Of a stretch of DNA of 64,000 nt, positions 63,522-64,000 are shown one piece after another. Under the pieces are notes generated by a model that was not told the DNA's origin, searched no databases, and saw only the letters and a program-made list of their open reading frames with translations. Source of the stretch: Methanosarcina baikalica (GTDB lineage Archaea; Halobacteriota; Methanosarcinia; Methanosarcinales; Methanosarcinaceae). The stretch covers positions 1-64,000 of the forward strand of contig NZ_JAVKPK010000013.1 of assembly GCF_031461075.1 (NCBI RefSeq), in the 5' to 3' direction. The stretch's first letter is position 1. Each line of letters opens with the position of its first letter. Made by a program: the position numbers and the translations under genes.

Positions 63522-63630
63522 GTTTTGTTCGTGAGTTATTGATCAATCCTAAAAAACGAGTATATTCCCATATTTATGGAAAATGAACAGAGATTCTCGC
63601 TTATAGTTTTCAATAAGTCCCCCCCAAAAC
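63522..63630. mobile_element. MITE family 2, copy 3
   Basis: It reads TTTGTTCGTGAGTTATTGAT at the left and TTTTCAATAAGTCCCCCC at the right, matching the copy at 48655 in the same orientation, with a decayed right end. About 109 bp, no coding capacity. It lies about 100 bp upstream of uppS. Confidence 0.7.
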
Positions 63631-63660
63631 CAAAAATTCTATATATATAAAAATATCCGC

Positions 63661-63890
63661 TTATATATATCTTTTCCAGTTGCCCTGTTCTTTTGTCATA
63701 TTTTGCAGTGGTACAGCAGTAGTAGGCTCATATATGCTATGGTAGCTTTCCCACCAGCTGGAACCTTCATTTAGAGACATAAAATACATATTGTTAATGT
63801 TACTTTCGGCTATCCATAACGAATCCATCCGATCTGCTCTGATGGATTATAAGATCCTTCTTTTTTCTCCTGATCTTCATTAATTCCCAT
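63661..63890 (-). pseudogene. two short overlapping ORFs, perhaps one frameshifted small gene
   Basis: The upstream ORF (63810-63890) reads MGINEDQEKKEGSYNPSEQI then GWIRYG and stops. The second (63661-63828, 55 aa) overlaps it and reads WIAESNINNMYFMSLNEGSS, then WWESYHSIYEPTTAVPLQN. Both have protein-like composition, and joining them by a one-base shift near 63810-63820 would give one protein of about 75 residues. The family is not recognised. Confidence 0.4.
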
Positions 63891-64000
63891 CCGTAACCTA
63901 GAACCAATTTATTAATAAATCGAGCCTGGAAACACATTGAAAGGGTTTTCAGTTTGAGGGAATCGCTAACTTCAGGCCGTTTCCTATCCTGGAATTGTCT

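Noticed and set aside
1..64000. tRNA, rRNA or classical riboswitch genes
   Set aside because: I looked for T-loop, anticodon-arm and known riboswitch core patterns in the spacers and found none I could support; a covariance-model search would settle it.

Overview
The window looks like chromosomal DNA of a Methanosarcina-type methanogenic archaeon. The diagnostic genes are mer (F420-dependent methylene-H4MPT reductase) directly followed by fpoF (F420H2 dehydrogenase input subunit), an F420H2-oxidase-type A flavoprotein, an Isf-type iron-sulfur flavoprotein, an AglB oligosaccharyltransferase and an archaeal cis-prenyltransferase. The species is not proven from sequence alone; M. mazei or a close relative is my best guess.\n\nLayout. 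(1) 0.4-6.3 kb, plus strand: aglB, a homoaconitase/isopropylmalate-isomerase small subunit, an unrecognised protein, mntP and an isopropylmalate/homoisocitrate dehydrogenase. (2) 6.5-10.7 kb: a decayed cyclase-family gene and a small ORF, then a minus-strand oxygen-defence group (Isf, AfpA flavoprotein, ferritin-like protein, FprA). (3) 11.3-13 kb: a small membrane protein, a probable relic pair of CRISPR repeats and a short inverted-repeat element. (4) 13-51 kb: a large AT-rich surface-polysaccharide region. It holds a flippase, an FrhB-like protein facing a pyruvyl transferase, a long minus-strand operon (27.1 to 16.2 kb), rhamnose genes with a truncated rmlD and a broken wecB, and a second plus-strand cluster (31.6-45 kb) of glycosyltransferases, an epimerase, a CoA-ligase-like protein, wecB and a second flippase. 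A convergent glycosyltransferase and two acyltransferase-3 proteins close this part. (5) 48.6-51.3 kb: a graveyard of truncated sugar genes and transposon debris. (6) 51.5-56.2 kb: small redox and zinc proteins, then mer, fpoF and nadM. (7) 57-64 kb: a secreted Cys-rich protein, an adenylate-kinase-like protein, a decayed flavin oxidase gene, a cytochrome-b5-like protein, a DUF255 thioredoxin-fold protein with no ordinary start codon, a rhodanese remnant, a frameshifted IS200/IS605 tnpA and uppS.\n\nHow it fits together. UppS supplies the polyprenyl carrier, nucleotide-sugar enzymes (WecB, Rml, SDR epimerase) supply sugars, the glycosyltransferases and decorating enzymes (acyl, pyruvyl, FemAB-like, deacetylase-like) build the glycan, two flippases export it, and AglB transfers glycans to protein. 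The region is visibly remodelled. Two long direct-repeat units (about 250 bp and 550 bp) recur at its module boundaries. At least three families of short inverted-repeat elements are scattered through it. Several genes are cut at its edges.
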